Shown here piece after piece: positions 24,754-30,796 of a stretch of 39,454 nucleotides of DNA. The position numbers and the translations under genes are program-made. The DNA is from Acetobacteraceae bacterium (GTDB lineage: Bacteria; Pseudomonadota; Alphaproteobacteria; Acetobacterales; Acetobacteraceae): positions 1-39,454 of the forward strand of contig JAMXLO010000033.1 of the NCBI GenBank assembly GCA_024280945.1, written 5' to 3'. The notes under the pieces were generated by a model, which was not told the origin of the DNA, made no database searches, and saw only the letters and a program-made list of their open reading frames with translations. Position 1 is the stretch's first letter; the number at the start of each line of letters is the position of its first letter.

Positions 24754-24919
24754 CGAAGCACAGGCTGCCGTAATCCGCACTGCGTTCGAGCAGCGCGGCG
24801 AACTGTCAGCGGTCGTGGAACTGCGGCGGCTGTTTCCGCGCGTCGGCAACATCGGGTGGCTCGGGAGTGCGTCCCGCACAATCGCTGCCTGGCAACCGGT
24901 GCTGGGGTACAGCCATTGA
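24740..24919 (+). CDS. Small conserved hypothetical protein (intact copy)
   Basis: The 59-residue product reads M-F-C-V-S-E-A-Q-A-A-V-I-R-T-A-F-E-Q-R-G and then E-L-S-A-V-V-E-L-R-R-L-F-P-R-V, with A-S-R-T-I-A-A-W-Q-P near the end. This E-A-x-A-A-x-I-R-x-A-[FY]-E-Q-x-G-E-L-S-A-x-V-E-L-R-R-L-F-P pattern is one I associate with short proteins of unknown function in rhizobia and relatives. It overlaps the previous gene by 14 bases. A decayed copy lies at 22640. Confidence 0.6.
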   Translation: MFCVSEAQAAVIRTAFEQRGELSAVVELRRLFPRVGNIGWLGSASRTIAAWQPVLGYSH

Positions 24920-25002
24920 CCACCCGGCAACGGGCGCGCCGGCAGCTTCCAATTCCGTCCACCGATGAGCCGCAGCAGCGTGGCTGAAGCGTTTCAGGCA
25001 TC

Positions 25003-25209
25003 ATGGCTGAGAATGTGATCGACGAGGTGATCCGGACTACGCGTGATCTGCTGATTGCCGCAAAGGTGATCGCTGACGCGGCGCGGCCGATGCGGGCAGA
25101 TGTGGTGGCGCTCCGTCTAGAACGCCAGCATATGCGGGCGTGGGCAGTTGCCTCCCGGATGACACGTCCGCCAGAAAACCCGACCGGGCCGCGCCACTTG
25201 TTGAACTGA
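25003..25209 (+). CDS. LIxxNRxLL array, unit a: small helical protein
   Basis: This 68-residue product has M-A-E-N-V then D-E-V-I-R-T-T-R-D-L-L-I-A-A-K at the N-terminus, a degenerate form of the array motif, followed by a second helix (V-V-A-L-R-L-E-R-Q-H-M-R-A-W). It is the first of seven same-strand units. Its stop is in the same frame as unit b, three bases upstream of that start, so a and b might have been one gene. The ribosome site is weak. Confidence 0.5.
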   Translation: MAENVIDEVIRTTRDLLIAAKVIADAARPMRADVVALRLERQHMRAWAVASRMTRPPENPTGPRHLLN

Positions 25210-25212
25210 TCG

Positions 25213-25452
25213 GTGGCCGGGGTCCGGCGTTGGCGGGGTACGGAGCCGGCAGTTGACCGGGGGGCCAAGCTGATCGCCCGCAACCGGGAACTCCTGACAA
25301 AGGCCGCAGATGCGCGCGAACGTACAGAGGCGGCCATTATGCGAGCCGAGCACGCCGTGCGGAATGTGATGCGGGCGCAGATTGCGCGGGAGCGATCCCG
25401 CCAGCAGCCGGTGACGGTGCCGATCTACCAAGAGCGGCGTGACGTCCGCTAG
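25213..25452 (+). CDS. LIxxNRxLL array, unit b: small helical protein
   Basis: The GTG start at 25213 gives 79 residues. The motif A-K-L-I-A-R-N-R-E-L-L-T-K-A is at about residues 19-32, followed by a charged helix A-R-E-R-T-E-A-A-I-M-R-A-E-H-A-V-R and a basic tail. A long amphipathic or coiled-coil helix is predicted by eye. The first 15 residues look non-conserved. Confidence 0.5.
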   Translation: MAGVRRWRGTEPAVDRGAKLIARNRELLTKAADARERTEAAIMRAEHAVRNVMRAQIARERSRQQPVTVPIYQERRDVR

Positions 25453-25554
25453 CCGCTGTCCCTCGCCGCGACATGTGAAAGCGGTGAGCCTCGAAATCCG
25501 AGGGCGCCATCCCGAAGAAAGAACTGAAGAAGGCGGTGGCGGAGTTCATGCGCG

Positions 25555-25866
25555 GTGGATACTGACGTCCTGATCGACGGCAATCGGGCGCTGCTGGCGC
25601 TGGCGGAGCAAACCCGCCGCGGGAGCCGTGAGATCGTTGGGAGGGCGCGGGAGGCGCGGGGTATTGCCGCGCTCGTGTCCGCCAGAGCCGTGCAGATCAA
25701 TGAGCAATTCGGGCTCGTTCGGTACCTGTCATCAAAGACCAGCGCCGGGACGTCAGTAATCCACACCCGGTTGATCCGGCGCCTGCAAGCCGAGGCGGCG
25801 GAAACTTACGGCCGCATCAAGGCGCTTCGCGCGAAGCTGCCGCCGCCGACCGAGACACCCGACTGA
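25555..25866 (+). CDS. LIxxNRxLL array, unit c: small helical protein
   Basis: GTG 25555, with GGAG ten bases upstream, gives 103 residues. The motif D-V-L-I-D-G-N-R-A-L-L-A-L-A begins at residue 4, followed by R-R-G-S-R-E-I-V-G-R-A-R-E-A-R. A second helical part (R-L-I-R-R-L-Q-A-E-A-A-E-T-Y-G-R-I) precedes a proline-rich end. It is the longest intact unit. There are no cysteines, spans or signal peptide, so the product is probably cytoplasmic. Confidence 0.6.
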   Translation: MDTDVLIDGNRALLALAEQTRRGSREIVGRAREARGIAALVSARAVQINEQFGLVRYLSSKTSAGTSVIHTRLIRRLQAEAAETYGRIKALRAKLPPPTETPD

Positions 25867-25930
25867 CCCTGACGCCTCCACCTCGACGCCGCCCTTCATC
25901 GGTGCGCTAATGCCCATCGCGGGGGCCAAC

Positions 25931-26236
25931 ATGGCGCAGCCAACCAGCAATTCACCGCCGATCTCTGCCGACGAGCTGATCCGGCTTAATCGGGACCTGC
26001 TCGCGGCCGCTGAGCAAGTGCGCCTTACTAGTCAGGAGCTGGTGCACGTATCGTCGATGGCGCGCATCCTGCGGTGTCTCAGCGGGGTGCGCCGCGACCC
26101 CCTCTGGGCGCTGGGTATGGCGCAGTGGGTGGCAGGGGTTCGGGCGCATCCGCCGCGTGGGGGGGAAGCCCCGACTTACCGTAAAGGTCGAAGGCGACCG
26201 CTAGCGCAATACCGGCTGTGCTGGGACGATGCCTGA
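25931..26236 (+). CDS. LIxxNRxLL array, unit d: small helical protein, possibly frameshifted at the 3' end
   Basis: ATG 25931 after GCGGGGGCC (or ATG 25910) gives about 101 residues. The motif I-S-A-D-E-L-I-R-L-N-R-D-L-L-A-A-A-E-Q is followed by V-R-L-T-S-Q-E-L-V. The C-terminal part in this frame looks random from about 26135. In the alternative frame the same bases read F-G-R-I-R-R-V-G-G-K-P-R-L-T-V-K-V-E-G-D-R then stop, which looks more protein-like. The annotated frame overlaps unit e by eight bases. Confidence 0.5.
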   Translation: MAQPTSNSPPISADELIRLNRDLLAAAEQVRLTSQELVHVSSMARILRCLSGVRRDPLWALGMAQWVAGVRAHPPRGGEAPTYRKGRRRPLAQYRLCWDDA

Positions 26237-26435
26237 TCGCACGGATCAGCTGATCGACAAGAACCGCGTGTTGCTGGCGGCAGCTGCGGCGACGCGCCAG
26301 CAGACCCGACAGATCATCACGCGAGCTGCGGTGAACCGGATCAAGAGCGACGAATTGCGGGGCCGGGCGTGCCTCACACTTGCGGTGTTCCCGGCAAGTG
26401 ATCCTCAATCTGGGGCGGAGCCCGACAGCCAATGA
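26229..26435 (+). CDS. LIxxNRxLL array, unit e: small helical protein
   Basis: The 68-residue product carries the motif at the very start: M-P-D-R-T then D-Q-L-I-D-K-N-R-V-L-L-A-A-A, then A-T-R-Q-Q-T-R-Q-I-I-T-R-A. The start overlaps unit d by eight bases and the stop overlaps unit f as ATGA, so d, e and f are a tightly coupled set. Confidence 0.6.
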   Translation: MPDRTDQLIDKNRVLLAAAAATRQQTRQIITRAAVNRIKSDELRGRACLTLAVFPASDPQSGAEPDSQ

Positions 26436-26932
26436 TCCCCTACCGGATCGTGCCTGACGGCCTGTCCGCGTTCGGCGTGGAGCTGACCATGCCGGGGCAG
26501 TTCCGGTCAGTGCGCGGCTTCGCCAGCGTGGCAGAAGCCCATGCATGGGTCATTGAACAGGACAAGGCGGAGGCCCGTCGCATCGCGTCTGTTGCCGGTC
26601 GAGTCCAGCCGGCGTCTCAGCTTATCCGGCGCAACCACGCTCTGCGCCGCCAAGCTGAGCGGGTGTGGCACCACACGGAGCGGCTGTGCAGCCCGTTGCT
26701 TATGTCGCGCGTTCTCCCTGGCATGGACGAAGTGACGACGGATGAGCTGATAGAGCGAAATCACCGCCTGCTCGCTCGTGCGGCGGCGGTTTGCGCCCAT
26801 GCGCAGCAGGGTCAATCAGACCGCCGAAACGCGCTTGGCGCGGGCCCAGCAGGCGCTGACGCTGCGGCAAGCGGCGCGGGCGCGGCGCCGCACGGCAGAC
26901 GGCGCGGCGACATAGCGATGGGGCAACATTGA
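26432..26932 (+). CDS. LIxxNRxLL array, units f and g: fused small protein with two motif copies
   Basis: The frame is open for 166 codons. Residues 1-55 form a different small domain: Y-R-I-V-P-D-G-L-S-A-F-G-V-E-L, P-G-Q-F-R-S-V-R-G-F-A-S-V-A-E-A, H-A-W-V-I. This type is seen alone in other alphaproteobacterial small proteins. It is followed by a first motif (S-Q-L-I-R-R-N-H-A-L-R-R-Q-A, about 63-76) and a second (D-E-L-I-E-R-N-H-R-L-L-A-R-A, about 104-117). After residue about 125 this frame becomes Gly/Ala low-complexity, while another frame (26799-26915) reads a helical continuation, so the natural end is probably broken. ATG 26724 could be an internal start for unit g. Confidence 0.55.
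   Translation: MIPYRIVPDGLSAFGVELTMPGQFRSVRGFASVAEAHAWVIEQDKAEARRIASVAGRVQPASQLIRRNHALRRQAERVWHHTERLCSPLLMSRVLPGMDEVTTDELIERNHRLLARAAAVCAHAQQGQSDRRNALGAGPAGADAAASGAGAAPHGRRRGDIAMGQH
26799..26915 (+). pseudogene. Frame-shifted helical tail of array unit g
   Basis: Starting at ATG 26799, in a different frame from the upstream motif copy, the sequence reads R-V-N-Q-T-A-E-T-R-L-A-R-A-Q-Q-A-L-T-L-R and ends at TAG 26915. It is a charged helix like those following the motif in the other units. One indel near 26790-26800 would restore a unit of about 65 residues. It may be a lesion, a sequencing error or a separate peptide. Confidence 0.4.
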
Positions 26933-27199
26933 CTTGTCAGCACCACGGCAGCGTTTCGACCTCTGCCCGTTCTTGTGCTTCTGGTGGAAGGGGATCACCG
27001 CCGCTTATTCCCAGGCAGGCATGAGAGGGGTCTATCGACGCGGTTGGCCGAGCGCGCCGCCCCACTTACCCGCCGACGCCACGGGGTGACTCTGTGCTGA
27101 AATAACCCGAATGAAAACTTTACTCTTCGATCTAACCGCCACGTGATATGGGCCCTCGATGGCGGGGTTTCTGGTCGAGTCCCTGGAAGGAGAACGCCG
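26916..27199. other. Intergenic region, possible small frame
   Basis: A TTG-initiated frame (26934-27089, 51 codons) contains F-D-L-C-P-F-L-C-F-W-W-K-G-I-T-A-A-Y and might be a peptide gene, but no ribosome site supports it. The right part should carry the promoter for the small membrane protein at 27200. Confidence 0.3.
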
Positions 27200-27313
27200 A
27201 TGCTTGCGCTGGTCGTCGGTATGGGCCTCCCGCTGTTCGCTGTGATCGCCTACGCGCTCCTCAGTCCAAGTCCAGCAGGCACTGAGGGCACCCACAAGGA
27301 CCTGCGCAGTTGA
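27200..27313 (+). CDS. 37-residue single-span membrane peptide
   Basis: The ATG 27200 follows GGAAGGAGA at ideal spacing, one of the best ribosome sites in the window. The product reads M-L-A-L-V-V-G-M-G-L-P-L-F-A-V-I-A-Y-A-L-L followed by a short polar tail. It is one hydrophobic helix, probably in the inner membrane. No family is recognised. Confidence 0.6.
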   Translation: MLALVVGMGLPLFAVIAYALLSPSPAGTEGTHKDLRS

Positions 27314-27520
27314 GTGGGATGCTGCGCGATCCAAATTGCGCGGCCAGACTGATGGCGATCAGCTGACTTTTAGTGGGCGCAGTTTCGCCCGGCGTAATTT
27401 CTGGGTAGCGGCCTCCAGCTGATTGTCCGTCAGCCTGGGGAACTGGCAGTCATCCGCGGCGATGGCGTCCTTCATGCGGACATTGTTCGTTCAGCCCCCG
27501 ACCACAATGCTGCTTTGAAC

Positions 27521-27793
27521 TCAATGATGATGTGCGCCGGGGGCCGCCGCATTGATCGGCAGTGGATGCGCGACGATGTCGCGTGCCAGCCCGATCTGGA
27601 TTAACGCGCCTGAGCGCGAGACGACGCGCAGCCAGCCGTTCGCATCAACCAGCACTTGAGTGCCAGGCAGCGCATCCAGCGAGGAGAGCGAGGGCGGACC
27701 ATACCTGCGCTTCTGCGGCGACGCACACATCGTCGGTAGGCGACCGCTCGAAGTGGCGCAGCCCATCGCGATGGCGGAGCTCGTGTAGCCCAC
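27521..27793 (-). CDS. Hypothetical protein coupled to the SDR gene
   Basis: The GTG at 27793-27791 overlaps the stop of the upstream SDR gene in TAGTG, a normal coupling arrangement, and gives 90 residues. The middle reads G-T-Q-V-L-V-D-A-N-G-W-L-R-V-V and G-A-L-I-Q-I-G-L-A-R-D-I-V, suggesting two beta hairpins, and the end is H-H-H. ATG codons at about residues 10 and 23 are alternatives. Function is unknown. Confidence 0.45.
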   Translation of the reverse strand: MGYTSSAIAMGCATSSGRLPTMCASPQKRRYGPPSLSSLDALPGTQVLVDANGWLRVVSRSGALIQIGLARDIVAHPLPINAAAPGAHHH

Positions 27794-28584
27794 TACGCCG
27801 GTGCGAGAACGCGCTTCGAGAGCGCCGCCACCATGTTGCGCGGCGCGAAACGGACGCTGAACACCATCAGGCGGTTGGCGAACCCGGGGATGTATACCGC
27901 GCGCCCCGCCATCATCGCCTGGTAGCCGGCGGCCGCGACCGAATCCGACGTCGCCAGCCGCATGCGCTTGAGAAAGCCGGAAGACTGCATCCTAGCGCGC
28001 TCCTGAAAGCCCGATGATGTTGCCCCCGGGCAAAGCGCGGTGACGGTCACGCCGGTGCCGCCGAGTTCAGCCGCCAGCGCCTCGGAGAAGGACAGCACGT
28101 AGGCCTTGCTGGCGCAGTACACCGCCATGTACGGGCCTGGCTGGAACGACGCCGTCGATGCGACATTCAGGATCCGGCCGCGCCGCGCCAGGATGTTGGG
28201 CAGGAAACGGTGGGTGAGCTCGGTCAACGCCTCAATGTTGACGCGCAGCATGCCAAGCGTAGCTTCAAGATCGGTTTGGGCGAACAGGCCAAACGTGCCG
28301 AAGCCCGCATTGTTGACCAGGTAGTCGATGCCGATGCCGGCGGCTACCACCCTTCCGGCCAGCGCTGCGGGCGCGCCGGGCTCGCTCAGGTCGGTGGGCA
28401 AGACCGTAACAGTGACGCCATAGCGGGCCCGCCAGTCGGCGGCGATCTCATTCAGCGTCGCCTCGCTGCGAGCGGAGAGCACGAGATTGGTGCCGGCGCG
28501 GGCGAACTCCTCGGCGATGGCACGCCCGATACCTCCGGAGGCGCCGGTGACGAGGGCGGTGTGGGCGGACGGGCTGGCCGGCAT
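27793..28584 (-). CDS. Short-chain dehydrogenase/reductase (SDR)
   Basis: From ATG 28584, ten bases after CAGGAG, the product is 263 residues, normal for classical SDRs. The NAD(P) motif is T-G-A-S-G-G-I-G near residue 13, N-N-A-G-F-G near 90, and the catalytic Ser in V-A-S-T-A-S-F near 139. Tyr and Lys are in Y-C-A-S-K (Y-x-x-x-K) near 153, followed by P-G-A-T. The Arg in the first helix region (S-A-R-S-E) suggests NADPH preference. The C-terminus is longer and basic (R-L-M-V-F-S-V-R-F-A-P), resembling SDRs of the YqjQ/DltE type that may touch the membrane. Substrate is unknown. Confidence 0.88.
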   Translation of the reverse strand: MPASPSAHTALVTGASGGIGRAIAEEFARAGTNLVLSARSEATLNEIAADWRARYGVTVTVLPTDLSEPGAPAALAGRVVAAGIGIDYLVNNAGFGTFGLFAQTDLEATLGMLRVNIEALTELTHRFLPNILARRGRILNVASTASFQPGPYMAVYCASKAYVLSFSEALAAELGGTGVTVTALCPGATSSGFQERARMQSSGFLKRMRLATSDSVAAAGYQAMMAGRAVYIPGFANRLMVFSVRFAPRNMVAALSKRVLAPA

Positions 28585-29192
28585 GGCGCGGCGCTCCTGA
28601 GGATGTCCACGAATTAGCATAGGCAGCGCGGAAGCACCGAACGGCGTCAGTGCAGCCCGACGTCACGGGCCGAGGTCCGGATGCAAGCAGCATCACTCAA
28701 GCTCTGCGGCACCAGGTCCTTCGGCCAGGTGTTCCCGGCGACTGACCCCGCCCATGATGGATCAAGGCTCTTGAATCCTGGGTCGAGCCCAACACGGCAC
28801 CGGACCCGATCATCGCCACCAAAGATACCAACGAGATCCGACTAAGCCGGTCCAGCTTACCCGTCCTCTCTGCCCCATCTCGCCGTTGCTAATTGGAACG
28901 GCACGGGAGACACATTGGACGCGACCAAGAAGGCCGTCTGCACAGAGGTTCTGACAGGTTGCCGGAGCGGTTGCAGGCGAAGCCGCCGTCATCTTTAGAG
29001 GGGATGGCTTTGGGTCGGAACCGTCATTCAGTCCCGCGCCAGCTGTTCATCAATTGTGGCCTTGCGCGCACGGCGGGCGCGATGGCCATTTAGCAACGCC
29101 TCCACACGACGGCGTGATCATCTCTCGCACCCTCTGCTGACAAAACGCTGTCAGCAGAGACTTCCCACCTCAGCCTCGTGCGAAGGGAGATA
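28585..29192. other. Intergenic region upstream of the DUF1127 gene
   Basis: Apart from the hairpin at 29132-29159, I see no gene in these 600 bases. Short frames on both strands lack motifs. Confidence 0.45.
29132..29159 (+). promoter_or_regulatory. Perfect 10-bp hairpin upstream of DUF1127
   Basis: CTCTGCTGAC (29132-29141) and GTCAGCAGAG (29150-29159) are exact reverse complements around the 8-base loop AAAACGCT. The structure ends 34 bases before the DUF1127 ATG. It could be an operator dyad, an mRNA stability element in the 5' leader, or a terminator for an upstream small RNA, though no T-tract follows. Confidence 0.55.
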
Positions 29193-29444
29193 ATGGTGAT
29201 GGTTTTCTTGCGAGACATCTCAAACGATGAGGCTGCACCCCAGTGGACGACGGCGGAAATCAATTGGTCCCCTTGGGGGCGTCGGATCGTTCGACGAGGG
29301 TGGTTTATGTGGTTGCGCACGGTCTTGCGGCGCCGCCACTCTCGAGTGGTGTTGTCGGGGCTCAGCGATCACCTGCTGAGAGATATCGGCATGACACGCG
29401 CCGAGGCCGAGCTCGAAATCAACAAGCCGTTCTGGTCGCCCTGA
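29193..29444 (+). CDS. DUF1127 domain small basic protein
   Basis: From ATG 29193, six bases after GGGAG, the product is 83 residues. The C-terminal domain shows the DUF1127 (YjiS-like) pattern: W-L-R-T-V-L-R-R-R-H-S-R, L-S-G-L-S-D-H-L-L-R-D-I-G-M-T-R-A-E-A-E. Arginine-rich members in alphaproteobacteria have been linked to RNA binding and stress or phosphate responses. The N-terminal 30 residues (D-I-S-N-D-E-A-A-P) are extra. A strong hairpin precedes the gene and a terminator-like one follows. Confidence 0.85.
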   Translation: MVMVFLRDISNDEAAPQWTTAEINWSPWGRRIVRRGWFMWLRTVLRRRHSRVVLSGLSDHLLRDIGMTRAEAELEINKPFWSP

Positions 29445-29452
29445 GAAGCACA

Positions 29453-29467
29453 CGGCCTTTCAGGCCG
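29453..29467 (+). terminator. Terminator-like hairpin after DUF1127
   Basis: CGGCCT (29453-29458), loop TTC, AGGCCG (29462-29467), then CCTTTG. This compact GC stem starts nine bases after the stop codon. The T-run is short, so efficiency is uncertain. Confidence 0.45.
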
Positions 29468-29795
29468 CCTTTGCACCGGCCGTGCCTGCTGCGAACAAGA
29501 CCTCGGATTGCGCCCTTGGGCGACGTTATTGGCAGCGCTCGATCTTTGACCGCCGTCACAGCATTCTGCTCGCTGTACGCATAAATCTTATGCTGCACCG
29601 GCCAATTATAGCGCGCGGGTCAGAAACGATGTTTCCTCTCCGAGGAAAGCGAATTGAGGATTTTGCGGTGCATAGTGGTCTTCAAATGTCGGGTCCGATT
29701 TCAATTAACTATCTCCTAACTCACAGCGCGAAATCCGAGCGGTCGCCATCGTGCTTGGCGAAGGACAAGGCGGATGCCCGCAGGGGTCGCGATAA
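29468..29795. other. Intergenic region, nothing recognised
   Basis: The stretch is lower in GC than its surroundings around 29560-29730 and has only short frames. No motif or repeat was identified. Confidence 0.4.
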
Positions 29796-30254
29796 ATGAG
29801 AGGAGGTAGGCACACAGGCAATGCGCCGAGCCAGGTCGTCGGGACTGCGATGCTCGTCTGCCTTATTGCGGCGCTGTTGGCAGGCACGGTAGCCATGGTA
29901 TCGGCCGCCAGGACGATCGAAATCGGCCCGAGGGTCGGTGACATCCTGGTGTTCCGGCAGGGTGCCCGCATGCCGCCCGACTGGGCGTTCACCGTTGCCA
30001 CCGCACCGGCCCCCAGCGTCACATGCAGCCTGCGGCCCGCAGCGATGGCGTCGCAAGGCGGCAGCATCGTCGTCGAGCAACGGTTGCGGACGCCGCCCAC
30101 TTTCCAGGTGCACTGGGCGGGCGGGCGCACCAGCGACGCTGGCGCGGACTGCGGCAGCGACGCCGCACTTCTCGTGGCCGGGTCGGACCTGCAATTGCTG
30201 ACGAATGTCGTCGGCGGCGCTGGCGTGGAGCACAAGGCTTTCCCTCACCTCTGA
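29796..30254 (+). CDS. Membrane-anchored periplasmic protein, unknown function
   Basis: The 152-residue product has an N-terminal membrane anchor (A-M-L-V-C-L-I-A-A-L-L-A-G-T-V-A-M-V). A soluble domain follows with I-G-P-R-V-G-D-I-L-V-F-R-Q-G, W-A-F-T-V-A-T, C-S-L-R-P, G-G-S-I-V-V-E-Q-R, V-H-W-A-G-G-R-T and D-C-G-S-D-A-A-L-L-V. The strand-rich pattern and two cysteines fit a small periplasmic beta domain. I recall similar proteins only as hypotheticals in Acetobacteraceae. Whether ATG 29796 or 29850 is used is unclear. Confidence 0.55.
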   Translation: MRGGRHTGNAPSQVVGTAMLVCLIAALLAGTVAMVSAARTIEIGPRVGDILVFRQGARMPPDWAFTVATAPAPSVTCSLRPAAMASQGGSIVVEQRLRTPPTFQVHWAGGRTSDAGADCGSDAALLVAGSDLQLLTNVVGGAGVEHKAFPHL

Positions 30255-30430
30255 GCCGCGTTTGGTTTTCGGGTAACCTCTCACGGCCCGACCCCGCCCT
30301 GACAGATGAGCGGCGACGACGCAAGGGACCTTGGCGGCGAGGCCCAAACAGCCGCCTACGCTTGAGATCGTCCAGCTTTTTCCGATGCCCGACAGGCGCG
30401 CTAACTTCGGGTGCTCGTAGCAGTCGCGGC

Positions 30431-30703
30431 CTACCGCACACGCGCGGCCGCCAGCCGCTTGGGCGAAACTGCAGTGTAGTGGGCGGTGTGGCGGATGTCG
30501 GCATGCCCGGGGAATGCCTGGATAAGCCGCGTATCGGTTCCTTCGTTCGCCGGCATGTAGCCTGCCGCGTGCGGCAACAAATGCGGGTGCGCTTCCACAT
30601 CCAGCTTGGCCAACCTGTCGGCCTCCCGCACGGTATATTGCAGCGGATCCACCGGCAGCGGGCCGCGTCGGCGGCCGGCGTGCTGAACGAGCGTCGCGCG
30701 CAT
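30431..30703 (-). pseudogene. Tyrosine recombinase (integrase) C-terminal remnant
   Basis: The minus strand reads A-H-P-H-L-L-P-H-A-A-G-Y, N-E-G-T-D-T-R-L-I-Q-A-F-P-G-H-A-D-I-R-H-T-A-H-Y-T. This is the H-x-L-R-H…G-H…Y catalytic end of phage/transposon-type integrases. The motif's Arg is replaced by Pro (L-L-P-H) and a Pro also replaces the usual Leu in F-L-G-H, both damaging. The N-terminal DNA-binding and first catalytic parts are absent. It is evidence of a lost mobile element. Confidence 0.75.
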
Positions 30704-30796
30704 GCACCTGGATACAATGGCGGTCTACCCTCATGGCTTGCCTCGCAGCGCCCCTCTGTGCCGCATCCGTGCCACGTGCTGCGATGCCGCCATCCT

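Noticed and set aside
25003-26932. The small-gene array as a CRISPR or DNA-level tandem repeat
   Set aside because: Similarity is at the protein level with different unit lengths and diverged DNA; there are no regular direct repeats with spacers.
28950-29030. Sequence near 28965 (TTGCCGGAGCGGTTG) resembles the D-arm of a serine tRNA
   Set aside because: No T-arm consensus, acceptor pairing or CCA context follows, so no tRNA can be folded by eye.
29721-30734. Minus-strand open frame of 337 codons
   Set aside because: It runs antisense to the anchored protein at 29796 and, in a wrong frame, over the integrase remnant; no motif.
30023-30796. Upstream extension of the MFS frame to 653 codons
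   Set aside because: The extension covers other genes and the antisense of the integrase remnant; the protein clearly begins at ATG 30797.
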